A DNA stretch of 64,000 bases from positions 806,001 through 870,000 of the forward strand of contig NZ_RZNB01000001.1 in NCBI RefSeq assembly GCF_004078635.1. The letters are read 5' to 3'. The DNA comes from Labedella phragmitis. Its GTDB lineage: Bacteria; Actinomycetota; Actinomycetes; Actinomycetales; Microbacteriaceae. Position numbers and translations under genes: made by a program. Positions 50,177 to 58,416 of the stretch are shown here, piece by piece; position 1 is the first letter of the stretch, and every line of letters starts with the position of its first letter. Below the pieces are notes generated by a model that saw nothing but the letters and a program-made list of their open reading frames with translations, was not told the DNA's origin and did no database searches.

Positions 50177-51838
50177 GTGACCCCAGCGCCCGAGCAGCAC
50201 TCCACCACGATCTCGGGCGGGACCCGGCCCGACCTCGTGGTCGTCGCTCGCGTCGTGCACACGCTCGATCCCGAACTCGGCGACGTCGAGGCGCTCGCGA
50301 TCCGCGACGGCGTCGTGGTGGCGGCCGGCGGTCGGGACGTCGCCGAGACGTGGGCCGACGGAGGAGTCCGGGTCATCGATCTCGGTGACGCCGCCGTGAC
50401 GCCGGGGCTCGTCGACGCCCACCTCCACCCGATCTCCGGACTCGAACTCGCTCGCGGTGTGGACCTGAGCGGATGCGAGGACCTCGACGCCGTCGCGGTC
50501 GCTCTCGCCGAGGCCGCTGCCGGCGTCGGTGCCGACGACTGGGTCTCCGGTTGGGGGCTCGACCCGAACGTCTTCGGCACGACCGAACCCCACGGTGGCG
50601 TCCTCGACGACGCGCTCGGGGGTCGACCTGCGTTCGTCATGCTCTTCGACGCGCACTCGGCGATCGTCTCGCGTGCGGCCCTGAATCGCGCGGGCATCGC
50701 GGGTGAACGGGAGTTCTCCGACGCCTCCCGCATCGTCGTCGACGCCTCTGGCAGCCCGACGGGTCTCCTGCTCGAGAACGAGGCCATGCGCCTCGTCGAG
50801 TCGATCAAGCCGACGGAATCGTTCGACGAGCGCGTCGCGCACCTCGTCGCGGTGCTGGAGGGGATGGCCGGGACGGGCATCACGGCCGGTCACGTCATGG
50901 ACATGCACGACGACGACGCCATCGCGGTGCTCGAGGCCGTCGAGGCGCGCGGTGAGCTGCCCATCCGCCTCCGCATCTCGCCCATGTGCGTGCCCGGGAT
51001 GACCGACGTCGAGTTCGACGCCTTCGTCTCCCTGCAGGGTCGCCGCGGCCGCCGGTGGGCGATCGAGGGCGTGAAGCTCATGATCGACGGCACGATCGAC
51101 AATGGGACGGCGTGGTTGCGCGAACCCGATACGCGCGGCGAGTCCACGGCCTCCTTGTGGCTCGACCCCGCCGAGTACGCAGGGCGGGTGGCCGAGCTGC
51201 ACGACCGGGGGATCCCGACCGCGACGCACGCGATCGGCGACAAGGCCATCGAGGTCGTCGTGCGGACGCTCGCCGCCCTCCCGCGCACCGGGGTCCAGCA
51301 TCGCGTCGAGCACGTCGAGACGCTGCCGGACGACGTGCTCGCCGTGTTCGCGGAGGCGGGTATCGCCGCGAGCATGCAGCCGACGCACTGCACGCACTAC
51401 ACGCGCGCGGACCAGACCGATAACTGGTCGGTGCGGCTCGGTCCGGAGCGGGCGGATCGCGCGTGGCGGATCGGGGACCTCCGCGCCGCGGGTGTCACGG
51501 TCGCCCTCGGGAGCGACTGGCCCGTCGCACCGTACGATGCACGCGCCTCCATCGCCGATGCGATCCTGCGCCGCCCCGCTCTCAAGCCGCACGTCGCCCC
51601 CGTCCTTCCCGACCAGGCGGTCTCGGCGCTGCAGGCCCTCGAGGGGTACACGACACACGCCTTCGCGTCGATCGGAGCGGTCGGCGGCACACTCGCCATC
51701 GGCGCCCCGGCCGACCTCACGGCCTTCGCTGTCGATCCGCTCGACAGCGACCCGGACGACTTCGCCGCCTCGGCCGTCCTCCTGACCCTCGTCGACGGCG
51801 TCCCTGTCATCGGGGCGGACGAACGGGTGGATGCGTGA
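50177..51838 (+). CDS. Amidohydrolase family protein (YtcJ-like)
   Basis: A 553-residue metal-dependent hydrolase of the amidohydrolase_3/YtcJ group. Metal motif TPGLVDAHLHP lies at about residues 75-85, then EGVKLMIDGTIDNGT, ATHAIGDKAIE, QHRVEHVETL and VALGSDWPVAP carry the remaining His/Asp ligands. The substrate is unknown; relatives act on N-substituted amides. The start is GTG at 50177. The stop overlaps the agmatine deiminase start (GTGA), so the two enzymes are co-translated and may share a pathway. Confidence 0.92.
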   Translation: MTPAPEQHSTTISGGTRPDLVVVARVVHTLDPELGDVEALAIRDGVVVAAGGRDVAETWADGGVRVIDLGDAAVTPGLVDAHLHPISGLELARGVDLSGCEDLDAVAVALAEAAAGVGADDWVSGWGLDPNVFGTTEPHGGVLDDALGGRPAFVMLFDAHSAIVSRAALNRAGIAGEREFSDASRIVVDASGSPTGLLLENEAMRLVESIKPTESFDERVAHLVAVLEGMAGTGITAGHVMDMHDDDAIAVLEAVEARGELPIRLRISPMCVPGMTDVEFDAFVSLQGRRGRRWAIEGVKLMIDGTIDNGTAWLREPDTRGESTASLWLDPAEYAGRVAELHDRGIPTATHAIGDKAIEVVVRTLAALPRTGVQHRVEHVETLPDDVLAVFAEAGIAASMQPTHCTHYTRADQTDNWSVRLGPERADRAWRIGDLRAAGVTVALGSDWPVAPYDARASIADAILRRPALKPHVAPVLPDQAVSALQALEGYTTHAFASIGAVGGTLAIGAPADLTAFAVDPLDSDPDDFAASAVLLTLVDGVPVIGADERVDA

Positions 51839-52863
51839 GCGCCTGGCGGATGCCCCACGAGGCGGGTGAGCAGGTCCGGACGTGGATGGGCTGGCCGGCG
51901 CCGGCCGAGACCTTCGGCCAGGGGGCGGACGAGGCGGAGGCGGCCGTCGCGGCGTGGACGGGCGTCGCGAACGCGATCGTCGACTTCCAGCCCGTGACGA
52001 TGCTCGTCCCGACCGCGTTCGTCCCGGACGCCCGCCGCGCGTTGTCGGAGGCCGTCGAGATCGCCGAGGTGGCGATCGACGACGGCTGGTTGCGGGACAG
52101 CGGACCCACTTTCGTGCATGCCGCCGACGGGACCGTCGCCGCCGTGGACTGGCGCTTCAACGGCTGGGGGCAGCAGCCGGACATCCGATGGGAGGAGGAC
52201 CAGCACACCGCGCGCCGCGTCGCGGAGCTCGCGGGCGTGCCGGTCGTCTCGTCGCCCATCGTCAACGAGGGCGGCGGCATCCACGTGGACGGGCGGGGCA
52301 CCGTGCTGGCGACCCGCTCGGTCCAGCTCGATCCGTTCCGCAACCCGGGGCTCACGGAGGAGGACATCGAGCGCGAGTTCGCGCGCACCCTCGGCGTCGA
52401 TCGGGTGATCTGGCTCGACCGCGGCCTGTACCGGGACGCCCAGACCTACGGCACCCGCGGCCACGTCGACATCGTCGCCGCCTTCGCGGATGCCGGCACG
52501 CTCCTCGTGCACGACCAGCGGTCGGAGGAGCACCCGGACGCCGCCATCATGCGCGGCGTCATGGAGGTGCTCGGCGACGCCGTCGACGCCGACGGGAAGG
52601 CGTATCGGATCGTGCGCGTCCCCGCACCGGTCGCACTGCGCGACGACGAGGGATTCGTCGACTACAGCTACATCAACCACACGCCCGTGAACGGCGGCGT
52701 CATCGCGTGCGTGTTCGGCGACCCGAACGATGCCGTCGCGGCGGAACTGCTCGCGGAGGCGTACCCGGGCCGCGAGGTCGTCGCGGTCGACGCCCGGCCG
52801 ATCTTCGCGCGCGGAGGCGGCATCCACTGCATCACACAGAACGAGCCCGTCCCGCTCTCCTGA
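51835..52863 (+). CDS. Agmatine deiminase family protein
   Basis: A 342-residue guanidino-group-modifying enzyme of the peptidyl-arginine-deiminase/AguA family. DDGWLRDSGPTFV gives the Asp/Arg substrate pocket, NEGGGIHVDG the Glu, RGHVDIVAAF the catalytic His/Asp, and the C-terminal GGGIHCITQNEP the nucleophilic Cys. In known members agmatine is converted to N-carbamoylputrescine and ammonia. The GTG at 51835 overlaps the upstream amidohydrolase stop. Length is slightly below the usual 360-370 of AguA. Confidence 0.92.
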   Translation: MSAWRMPHEAGEQVRTWMGWPAPAETFGQGADEAEAAVAAWTGVANAIVDFQPVTMLVPTAFVPDARRALSEAVEIAEVAIDDGWLRDSGPTFVHAADGTVAAVDWRFNGWGQQPDIRWEEDQHTARRVAELAGVPVVSSPIVNEGGGIHVDGRGTVLATRSVQLDPFRNPGLTEEDIEREFARTLGVDRVIWLDRGLYRDAQTYGTRGHVDIVAAFADAGTLLVHDQRSEEHPDAAIMRGVMEVLGDAVDADGKAYRIVRVPAPVALRDDEGFVDYSYINHTPVNGGVIACVFGDPNDAVAAELLAEAYPGREVVAVDARPIFARGGGIHCITQNEPVPLS

Positions 52864-52908
52864 CGCCGCACGACGGGGTGGGCGCCTCGCCCCCCGGTGG
52901 CCACGTGG

Positions 52909-52914
52909 GAGACT
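52909..52914 (+). promoter_or_regulatory. Leaderless -10-like box (GAGACT) of GNAT gene
   Basis: GAGACT, six bases, GTG at 52921. The first base departs from consensus. Confidence 0.35.
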
Positions 52915-52920
52915 GGCGCC

Positions 52921-53553
52921 GTGAACGCTCGTCTCCCCGAACCGCAGACGTTGACCGGTCGCTCGGTCGTCCTCTCCCCGCTCACCCGCTCCGACCTGCC
53001 CGAGCTGCACGCGGCGATCGCGCACCCCGAGGTGTTCGCGGGTGGATACGGCGGCGGTCCCGCCGGTCTTCCCGAGGATCTGCCCGCGTTCCTCGACTTC
53101 GCCGAGGCGTACTACCCGTGGACGTCGGGCATCCCGTTCCTCGTCTCGACCGTGTCGACGCCCGAGAACCCTCGCGTCGTCCTCGGCACGACGTCGCTCG
53201 CGGACCTCGACGTCGTGAACCGCGGGGCCCACGTCGGGTGGACGGCCTACGACCCGCGCGTCTGGGCGACGTCGGTCAACGTCGAGAGCAAGCTGCTCGT
53301 CCTCGGTCTCGCGTTCTCCCACGGCTTCGACCGTGTCAAGCTGCAGGCCGACGCGCGGAACGCCCGGTCGCGCGCGGCGATCGCCAAGCTCGGCGCCGTC
53401 TTCGAGGGCGTCCTCCGCCACGACCGCGTCCGCGCAGACGGATCCTGGCGCGATACCGCGGTCTACTCGATCCTGTCCGAGGAGTGGCCCGACGTGCGCG
53501 CCGCCCTCGAGTGCCGCCTCGCCGCCGACACCCGCCCGCTTCCGATCCGCTGA
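52921..53553 (+). CDS. GNAT family N-acetyltransferase (RimJ/RimL-like)
   Basis: A 210-residue acetyl-CoA-dependent transferase. LTGRSVVLSPLTRSDLPELHAAIAHPEVFAGGYGG begins the fold. The central strands read VVLGTTSLADLDVVNRGAHVGWTAYDP, the helix-3/CoA region is SKLLVLGLAFSHGFDRVKLQADARNARSRAAIAKLGAVFEGVLRHD, and the end is WRDTAVYSIL. This arrangement is the RimJ/RimL type acting on protein N-termini or small amines. The GTG start is 58 bases after the deiminase stop. Confidence 0.9.
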   Translation: MNARLPEPQTLTGRSVVLSPLTRSDLPELHAAIAHPEVFAGGYGGGPAGLPEDLPAFLDFAEAYYPWTSGIPFLVSTVSTPENPRVVLGTTSLADLDVVNRGAHVGWTAYDPRVWATSVNVESKLLVLGLAFSHGFDRVKLQADARNARSRAAIAKLGAVFEGVLRHDRVRADGSWRDTAVYSILSEEWPDVRAALECRLAADTRPLPIR

Positions 53554-53668
53554 CGCTCGCCGCGGTACGCTGCGGCAAGACCGGCTCGGCCCCGACGCCA
53601 CTTCCCGCCGCGGCGGGAAGTGGCGCTTCCGTGACCGAATGCCGCCGGTGCGGCACGGCGCCGACCGG

Positions 53669-53674
53669 TAGCGT
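53669..53674 (+). promoter_or_regulatory. Leaderless -10 (TAGCGT) of DMT transporter gene
   Basis: TAGCGT, six bases, GTG at 53681. An upstream CCGCCGCGGCGGG-like hairpin ends about 50 bases earlier. Confidence 0.55.
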
Positions 53675-53680
53675 CGTCCC

Positions 53681-54634
53681 GTGAGCACCACGAACACCTC
53701 CCCGACAGCCACAGCCCCCTCCGTCTCCGGCCGCCGCGCCGGCGTCATCGTCACCGTGCAGTTCCTCGCCCTCGGCCTCGTCTGGGGATCGAGCTTCCTC
53801 TTCATGAAGGTCGCCCTCGACGGCGTCTCGTTCGGTCAGGTCGCGTGGGCACGCCTCGTCTTTGGTGCGCTCACCCTCGCCGTCATCGCGCTCGTGATGC
53901 GCGTCCGACTTCCGCGCTCCCCGAAGGTCTACGGCCACCTCACGGTCGTCGCGATCTTCTACGCCGTCATCCCGCATCAGCTCTTCGCGTGGGCCGAGCA
54001 GTACGTCTCGTCGAGCCTGGCCTCGATCTACAACGCGATCACGCCGCTCATGACGGCGCTCTTCGCCGCCTTGCTCTTCCGGGTGGAGAAGTTCGACGCC
54101 GGTCGCGTCGTCGGGGTCGTCCTCGGCTTCGTCGGCGTCATCGTGATCGTCGCGCCGTGGCAGGTCGGGGCGCTCGTCGGTGACCTCGGCGGGCAGCTCG
54201 CGTGCCTCGGTGCCGTCGCCTGCTACGGCTTCACCTTCGGGTACATGCGCCGCTTCCTCAGCCCCTACGCCCTCCAGCCGATCACCGCGGCGTTCCTCTA
54301 CATCTCGATCGCGGCGCTCATCATGGTCGTCCTGACCCCTGTCGTGGCGTGGTCGCCGGTCCGGCTCGACGTCTGGATCGTGTTGAGTCTCCTCGCGCTC
54401 GGGGTGCTCGGCACGGGAGTCGCGTACATGTGGAACATGAACGTGTTCGACGCCTGGGGTCCGACGCCCGCGTCGAGCGTCACCTACATCACGCCCGTCG
54501 TGGGCGTCGTCCTCGGCATCGTGCTCCTGGGAGAGCGGCTCTCCTGGAACCAGCCGATCGGCGGCCTCGTGATCTTCCTCGGCATCCTGCTCGCGCAGCA
54601 GCGCATCCGGCTCCCGCGTCCGCGCGGCGCCTGA
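53681..54634 (+). CDS. EamA/DMT family transporter
   Basis: A 317-residue membrane protein with ten helices arranged as two EamA repeats. Repeat 1 has LALGLVWGSSFLFMKVALDGVSFGQVAWARLVFG, and repeat 2 has AVACYGFTFGYMRRFLSPYALQPITAAFLY and SSVTYITPVVGVVLGIVLLGERLSW. Such proteins export amino acids or other small metabolites. The GTG start has a leaderless promoter. It is followed by a low-complexity tract and a palindrome. Confidence 0.93.
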   Translation: MSTTNTSPTATAPSVSGRRAGVIVTVQFLALGLVWGSSFLFMKVALDGVSFGQVAWARLVFGALTLAVIALVMRVRLPRSPKVYGHLTVVAIFYAVIPHQLFAWAEQYVSSSLASIYNAITPLMTALFAALLFRVEKFDAGRVVGVVLGFVGVIVIVAPWQVGALVGDLGGQLACLGAVACYGFTFGYMRRFLSPYALQPITAAFLYISIAALIMVVLTPVVAWSPVRLDVWIVLSLLALGVLGTGVAYMWNMNVFDAWGPTPASSVTYITPVVGVVLGIVLLGERLSWNQPIGGLVIFLGILLAQQRIRLPRPRGA

Positions 54635-54645
54635 CCCGCTCTCAA

Positions 54646-54716
54646 CCGGCTCCCGGCACCCGACCCCCGACCCCCGGCACCCGGCACCCAGCACCCGGCA
54701 CCCGACCCCCGGCCGC
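54646..54716. repeat. Degenerate tandem heptamer tract (CCCGGCA / CCCGACC)
   Basis: About ten imperfect C-rich 7-mers follow each other after the DMT gene. There is no coding potential of note. Such a tract could vary in copy number. Confidence 0.75.
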
Positions 54717-54737
54717 ACTCATGCCCGAGCTTCCGCT

Positions 54738-54791
54738 GGTTGTCACGAATCAGCGGTGTTCGCGACGGATGACCGCGGATTCGTGACAACC
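54738..54791. terminator. Palindrome after DMT gene (terminator-like)
   Basis: GGTTGTCACGAATC-A-GCGGT pairs with ACCGC-G-GATTCGTGACAACC, with one mismatch and a 14-base loop. It lies between two co-directional genes, about 80 bases before the ABC ATPase start. Confidence 0.75.
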
Positions 54792-54869
54792 CAGGATCAC
54801 TCCGGGGGATGACGGGGATGCGCCGGTGGGGCGACGCGCGATCGCTCGGCCGACGCGAGGCTGGAGAGC

Positions 54870-55700
54870 ATGAACACTCCACTCCTCCATGCCTCGTCCC
54901 TCGTCCTCCGGTACGGCTCGACGACGGCCCTCGCGGGCGTCGACCTCGTGATCCAGGAGGGCGAGTCCGTCGCCATCATGGGCGCGTCCGGTTCCGGCAA
55001 GACGAGCCTCCTCCACTGCCTCTCCGGCATCCTCCGTCCCGACGGCGGCTTCGTCCGCTTCGCCGGGCCCACGGGCACCGTCGATCTCTCGACCCTGTCG
55101 GACGGTGAGCGTTCGCGCCTCCGTCGCGAGGCGTTCGGCTTCGTCTTCCAGCAGGGACTGCTCGTGCCAGAGCTCACCGCCGTCGAGAACGCCGCGCTGC
55201 CGTTGCTCCTCTCCGGCTACCCGCGAGCGGACGCCGAGGCGCGCGCGGCCGCATGGCTCGCGGCCCTCGGACTCCGCGGCCTGGAGGCACGCCGCATCGG
55301 CGAGCTCTCGGGCGGTCAGGCGCAACGCGTCGCGATCGCGCGCGCTCAGGTCGGCGGCGCGACCCTCATCTTCGCCGACGAGCCGACGGGGGCGCTCGAC
55401 TCCGCGACGAGCGTCGACGTCATGGACGCGCTCCTGCGGTCGACCACAGGTCAAGGGCACACGCTCGTCGTCGTGACCCACGACGAGAAGGTCGCCGCCC
55501 GGTGCTCCCGCATCGTGCGACTCACGGACGGCCAGGTCGTGAGCGATTCGGCGGGAGCGGCGTCCTCGCGATCGACCGTGCCGGCGCCCGGCGCCTTCGC
55601 CGGTCCGGCCGCCGCCTCGACGACGACGACCGCGATCGCCCACGTGCCGACGACCGACGGCCCCGCGTTCGGCGGCGCCGGATGGGAGTCCGGACGATGA
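54870..55700 (+). CDS. ABC transporter ATP-binding protein, MacB/LolD type
   Basis: 276 residues. Walker A is GASGSGKTSLLHCL, the Q-loop is FVFQQGLLVPELTAVEN, the signature is LSGGQAQRVAIARAQ, Walker B is LIFADEPTGALDS, and the H-loop is VVVTHDEKVA. The last 55 residues are an Ala/Ser/Pro-rich tail. This subfamily pairs with FtsX-type permeases that export peptides or work as mechanotransmitters rather than importers. The stop overlaps the permease start (ATGA). Confidence 0.93.
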   Translation: MNTPLLHASSLVLRYGSTTALAGVDLVIQEGESVAIMGASGSGKTSLLHCLSGILRPDGGFVRFAGPTGTVDLSTLSDGERSRLRREAFGFVFQQGLLVPELTAVENAALPLLLSGYPRADAEARAAAWLAALGLRGLEARRIGELSGGQAQRVAIARAQVGGATLIFADEPTGALDSATSVDVMDALLRSTTGQGHTLVVVTHDEKVAARCSRIVRLTDGQVVSDSAGAASSRSTVPAPGAFAGPAAASTTTTAIAHVPTTDGPAFGGAGWESGR

Positions 55701-57094
55701 GCACCATGGCCCCTCCAGCGCCCACGCCCACGTCGGCGTCGTCCCGGCCGACCGGGCGCGCTCCCATCGCGCGTCTCGCGTGGATGCTCGCGCGTCCGGG
55801 CGCCGCGAGTCCCGCGACCGTCGCCCTGCCGATCGTCGCTTTCGCCGTCACGACCGCGCTCCTCCTCATCGTGCTCGGCGGCGTGCTCATGTTCTGGCAG
55901 CGGACGGACGAGAACGCTCCCGCTTTCCAGATGCTGAGCCTGCTCGCCATCGCGCTCCTCATCGTCCCGCTCGCGACGCTCGGCGGAGCGGCGGCCCGGC
56001 TGTCCGCGCGGCGGCGCGACGACCGTCTGGCGACGCTCCGACTCCTCGGCGCAACGACCGGGACGGTCACCCTCGTGACCGTCGTCGAGTCGACGGCGCT
56101 CGCGTTCCTCGGCGCGATCGCCGGAGTCGTGCTCTACCTCGTCAGCATGCCGCTCGTCGGACTCATCCCGTTCGGCGGCGGTCCCATCGGACCCACCGCC
56201 ATCTGGACGGGCCCGCTCGCGATCCTCGGCGTCGTGGTGGGGGTCGCCCTCCTCGCTGCCGTGAGCTCGGTCGTCGGTCTCCGCGCCGTCGTCGTCTCCC
56301 CGCTCGGTGTCCGGCTCAAGCAGCGCGCACCGCACACGTCGTGGGTGCGCCTGCTCGTCGGAGCGATCATCGTCGCGGTCGCCTACGCGACGCTCAGCAG
56401 CCTCGGCGTCATCACCGACGTCGCGATCCTCGTCGGAGCCCTCGTCGGCGCGTTCGCGGCCTCCGTCGCCGTCCTCGGTCTCGTCGGTCCTTTCGCGTTG
56501 TCGATCTTCGCGAAGGTGCGATTGCGCCGGGCGAAGACCGCCGAGCAGCTCATCTCCGCCCGCGGGATCCTCGAGTCGCCGAAGGCCGCGTGGCGCCTCG
56601 TCGGCGGCGTGGCGATGACGAGCTTCGTCGCCGTCGTGGCCGGGACGGGGACGGCGCTCCTCGAGTCGTTCTCCGCGCACTCCACCTCCGAGGCGCTCTT
56701 CATCGCGGACATCCGCACGGGAGTGCTCATCACGCTCGTTGCCTCGTTCGTGATGGTCGCATGCTCCGTCGGTGTCGGTCAGGCGGCGGCCGTGCTCGAC
56801 CGGCGGGACCTCTACGTGAGCCTCGACCGCGTCGGCATGCCCGTCTCGACGATGGACACCGCGCGCGTGCGCTCGGTCATGCTGCCGCTCCTGTTCGTGG
56901 CGATCGGCTCGGCGCTCCTCGGTGCGCTGCTCGTGTTCCCGCTCGCGGGACTGACGCTCATCATGGCTCCGCTCTCGCTCCTGGTCATCGCGATCTGCTT
57001 CGTCCTCGGTCTCGCCCTCGTGCGGCTCTCCCTCCTCGCGACGCGGCCGATCCTCACGAACGTGCTCGCACATCCGGAGCGTTCGCTCGGCTGA
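55697..57094 (+). CDS. FtsX-like ABC transporter permease
   Basis: 465 residues with about eight to ten hydrophobic helices in two blocks. Each block has the FtsX-type sequence RRRDDRLATLRLLGATTGTVTLVTVVESTALAFLGAIAG and DRRDLYVSLDRVGMPVSTMDTARVRSVMLPLLFVAIGSALLGALL. There is no large extracytoplasmic MacB domain. It overlaps the ATPase gene, and together they form an exporter or lipoprotein-release-like unit. Peptide antibiotic resistance is a common role of such pairs; no sensor kinase is adjacent. Confidence 0.9.
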   Translation: MSTMAPPAPTPTSASSRPTGRAPIARLAWMLARPGAASPATVALPIVAFAVTTALLLIVLGGVLMFWQRTDENAPAFQMLSLLAIALLIVPLATLGGAAARLSARRRDDRLATLRLLGATTGTVTLVTVVESTALAFLGAIAGVVLYLVSMPLVGLIPFGGGPIGPTAIWTGPLAILGVVVGVALLAAVSSVVGLRAVVVSPLGVRLKQRAPHTSWVRLLVGAIIVAVAYATLSSLGVITDVAILVGALVGAFAASVAVLGLVGPFALSIFAKVRLRRAKTAEQLISARGILESPKAAWRLVGGVAMTSFVAVVAGTGTALLESFSAHSTSEALFIADIRTGVLITLVASFVMVACSVGVGQAAAVLDRRDLYVSLDRVGMPVSTMDTARVRSVMLPLLFVAIGSALLGALLVFPLAGLTLIMAPLSLLVIAICFVLGLALVRLSLLATRPILTNVLAHPERSLG

Positions 57095-57111
57095 GCGCCC
57101 GCCCCGGCGGA

Positions 57112-57117
57112 TAGGGT
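57112..57117 (+). promoter_or_regulatory. Leaderless -10 (TAGGGT) of chorismate mutase gene
   Basis: TAGGGT, six bases, ATG at 57124. Confidence 0.6.
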
Positions 57118-57123
57118 TTCGGT

Positions 57124-57423
57124 ATGCCGGATAGCGACGTCACAGCCCAGCTCACCCGCTTGCGCAAGAGCATCGACAACATCGACGCTGCTCTCGTGCA
57201 CCTCCTCGCGGAGCGCTTCAAGTGCACGCAGGAGGTGGGGCACCTGAAGGCGACGCACGGCCTCCCGGCTGCCGATCCCTCGCGCGAGTCGCAGCAGGTC
57301 GAGCGGCTCAGGGCGCTCGCCGAGGAGAGCGAGCTCGACCCCGCGTTCGCCGAGAAGTGGTTCTCGTTCGTGGTGGCGGAGGTCATCCACCACCACGAAC
57401 AGATCGCGTCGGAACGGGCGTGA
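57124..57423 (+). CDS. Chorismate mutase (AroQ type)
   Basis: A 99-residue all-helical enzyme converting chorismate to prephenate for Phe/Tyr synthesis. RLRKSIDNIDAALVHLLAERFKCTQEVGHLKATHGLP carries the catalytic Arg/Lys residues of AroQ proteins, and the tail is FAEKWFSFVVAEVIHHHEQIA. Length matches monofunctional cytosolic actinobacterial forms, which in mycobacteria are activated by DAHP synthase. The ATG follows a leaderless promoter. It overlaps the SDR gene by GTGA. Confidence 0.95.
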   Translation: MPDSDVTAQLTRLRKSIDNIDAALVHLLAERFKCTQEVGHLKATHGLPAADPSRESQQVERLRALAEESELDPAFAEKWFSFVVAEVIHHHEQIASERA

Positions 57424-58370
57424 GCGTGGCGCCGTCGGAGCGCTGGGATCCCGAGCGGCTCCCCTCGCAAGCAGGCAGGACGGCGGTGGTCACGGGTGCG
57501 AATGCTGGGCTCGGTTTCTTCACCTCTCTGCAGCTCGCTCGCGCCGGTGCCCGCGTCGTCCTCGCCTGCCGTGACGAGAAGCGGGCGGCGAACGCGCGCG
57601 CGGCGATCCGTCGGGCGGTGACCGGGGCCCAGGTCGACGTCGTTCGCCTCGACACCGCCGATCTCTCCTCTGTGAGGGAGGCGGCGGGCGAGCTCTCGCG
57701 GCTCGACCGGCTCGATGTGCTCATCACGAACGCGGGCGCGGTGCATCCGCCGAGGGGGCGCACCGTCACGGCCGACGGGCTCGAGCTCGTCGGGGCGACG
57801 AACCATTTCGGGCATTTCGCCCTCGTCGGGGGAGTGCTCGATGTGCTCGAGCGCACACCGGGCGCTCGAGTCGTGACGCTCGGCAGCATCGCGACGCGAC
57901 TCGTCCGGCTCGACGTCGACGACCTGCAGCTCGAGCGGCGGTACACGGGCTGGCGCGCCTACGCGCAGTCGAAGATCATGGCTTGGTCGTTCGGACTCGA
58001 GCTCGACCGACGCCTGCGCGCCTCCGGCCGCGGCACGCGCGCGCTCGTCGCCCACCCGGGCTACTCCATCACCGGCCGCACGCCGATCGTGCGCGGCGTG
58101 AACGAACCGGGGGTCGGTCAGCGCTTCGTCGACAACCTGCAGGCGTCCTTCACGCAGGGGAAGGATCGCGGCGCCTGGCCGACGGTGCGCGCGGCGATCG
58201 ACCCGGCTGCCGACGGCGGCGAGTCGTTCGGGCCGCGCTACCTCGTCAAGGGCGCTCCGGTCCGCGAGACGCCCGCGGGCGTCGTCCGCGACCGCGCGAC
58301 GGCCGCCGCGATCTGGGCGGAGAGCGAACGGGCGACCGGCGCCCCCCTCCTCCCCCTCTCCCCCCATTGA
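57420..58370 (+). CDS. SDR family oxidoreductase (retinol dehydrogenase-like)
   Basis: A 316-residue NAD(P)-dependent short-chain dehydrogenase. The cofactor motif is TGANAGLGFFTSLQLA, NAG is in LITNAGAVHPP, the catalytic Ser region is VVTLGSIATR, and the Tyr-x-x-x-Lys motif is RAYAQSKIMAW. NHFGHFALVG and HPGYSITG are typical of the large WW-oxidoreductase/retinol-dehydrogenase-like group. The GTG at 57420 overlaps the chorismate mutase stop. Its own TGA lies inside palindrome family 1 copy C. Confidence 0.92.
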   Translation: MSVAPSERWDPERLPSQAGRTAVVTGANAGLGFFTSLQLARAGARVVLACRDEKRAANARAAIRRAVTGAQVDVVRLDTADLSSVREAAGELSRLDRLDVLITNAGAVHPPRGRTVTADGLELVGATNHFGHFALVGGVLDVLERTPGARVVTLGSIATRLVRLDVDDLQLERRYTGWRAYAQSKIMAWSFGLELDRRLRASGRGTRALVAHPGYSITGRTPIVRGVNEPGVGQRFVDNLQASFTQGKDRGAWPTVRAAIDPAADGGESFGPRYLVKGAPVRETPAGVVRDRATAAAIWAESERATGAPLLPLSPH

Positions 58371-58416
58371 TGCGGCGATGGTGCGCGTAGTTACGCGCAC
58401 CATCGCCAAATCAATG
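58365..58416. repeat. Dispersed palindrome family 1, copy C (supplies both stop codons)
   Basis: CATTGAT, 2-base mismatch, GGCGATGGTGCGCGTA, two-base centre, then the complementary arms. It overlaps the TGA of the SDR gene (58368-58370) and the TGA of the convergent YhgE gene (58413-58411). Both stops read CAT TGA inside the outer arms. Confidence 0.9.

Noticed and set aside
5103-58416. Dispersed palindromes as insertion-sequence ends or CRISPR repeats
   Set aside because: No transposase gene lies near any copy, copies are single and far apart, and spacing is irregular.
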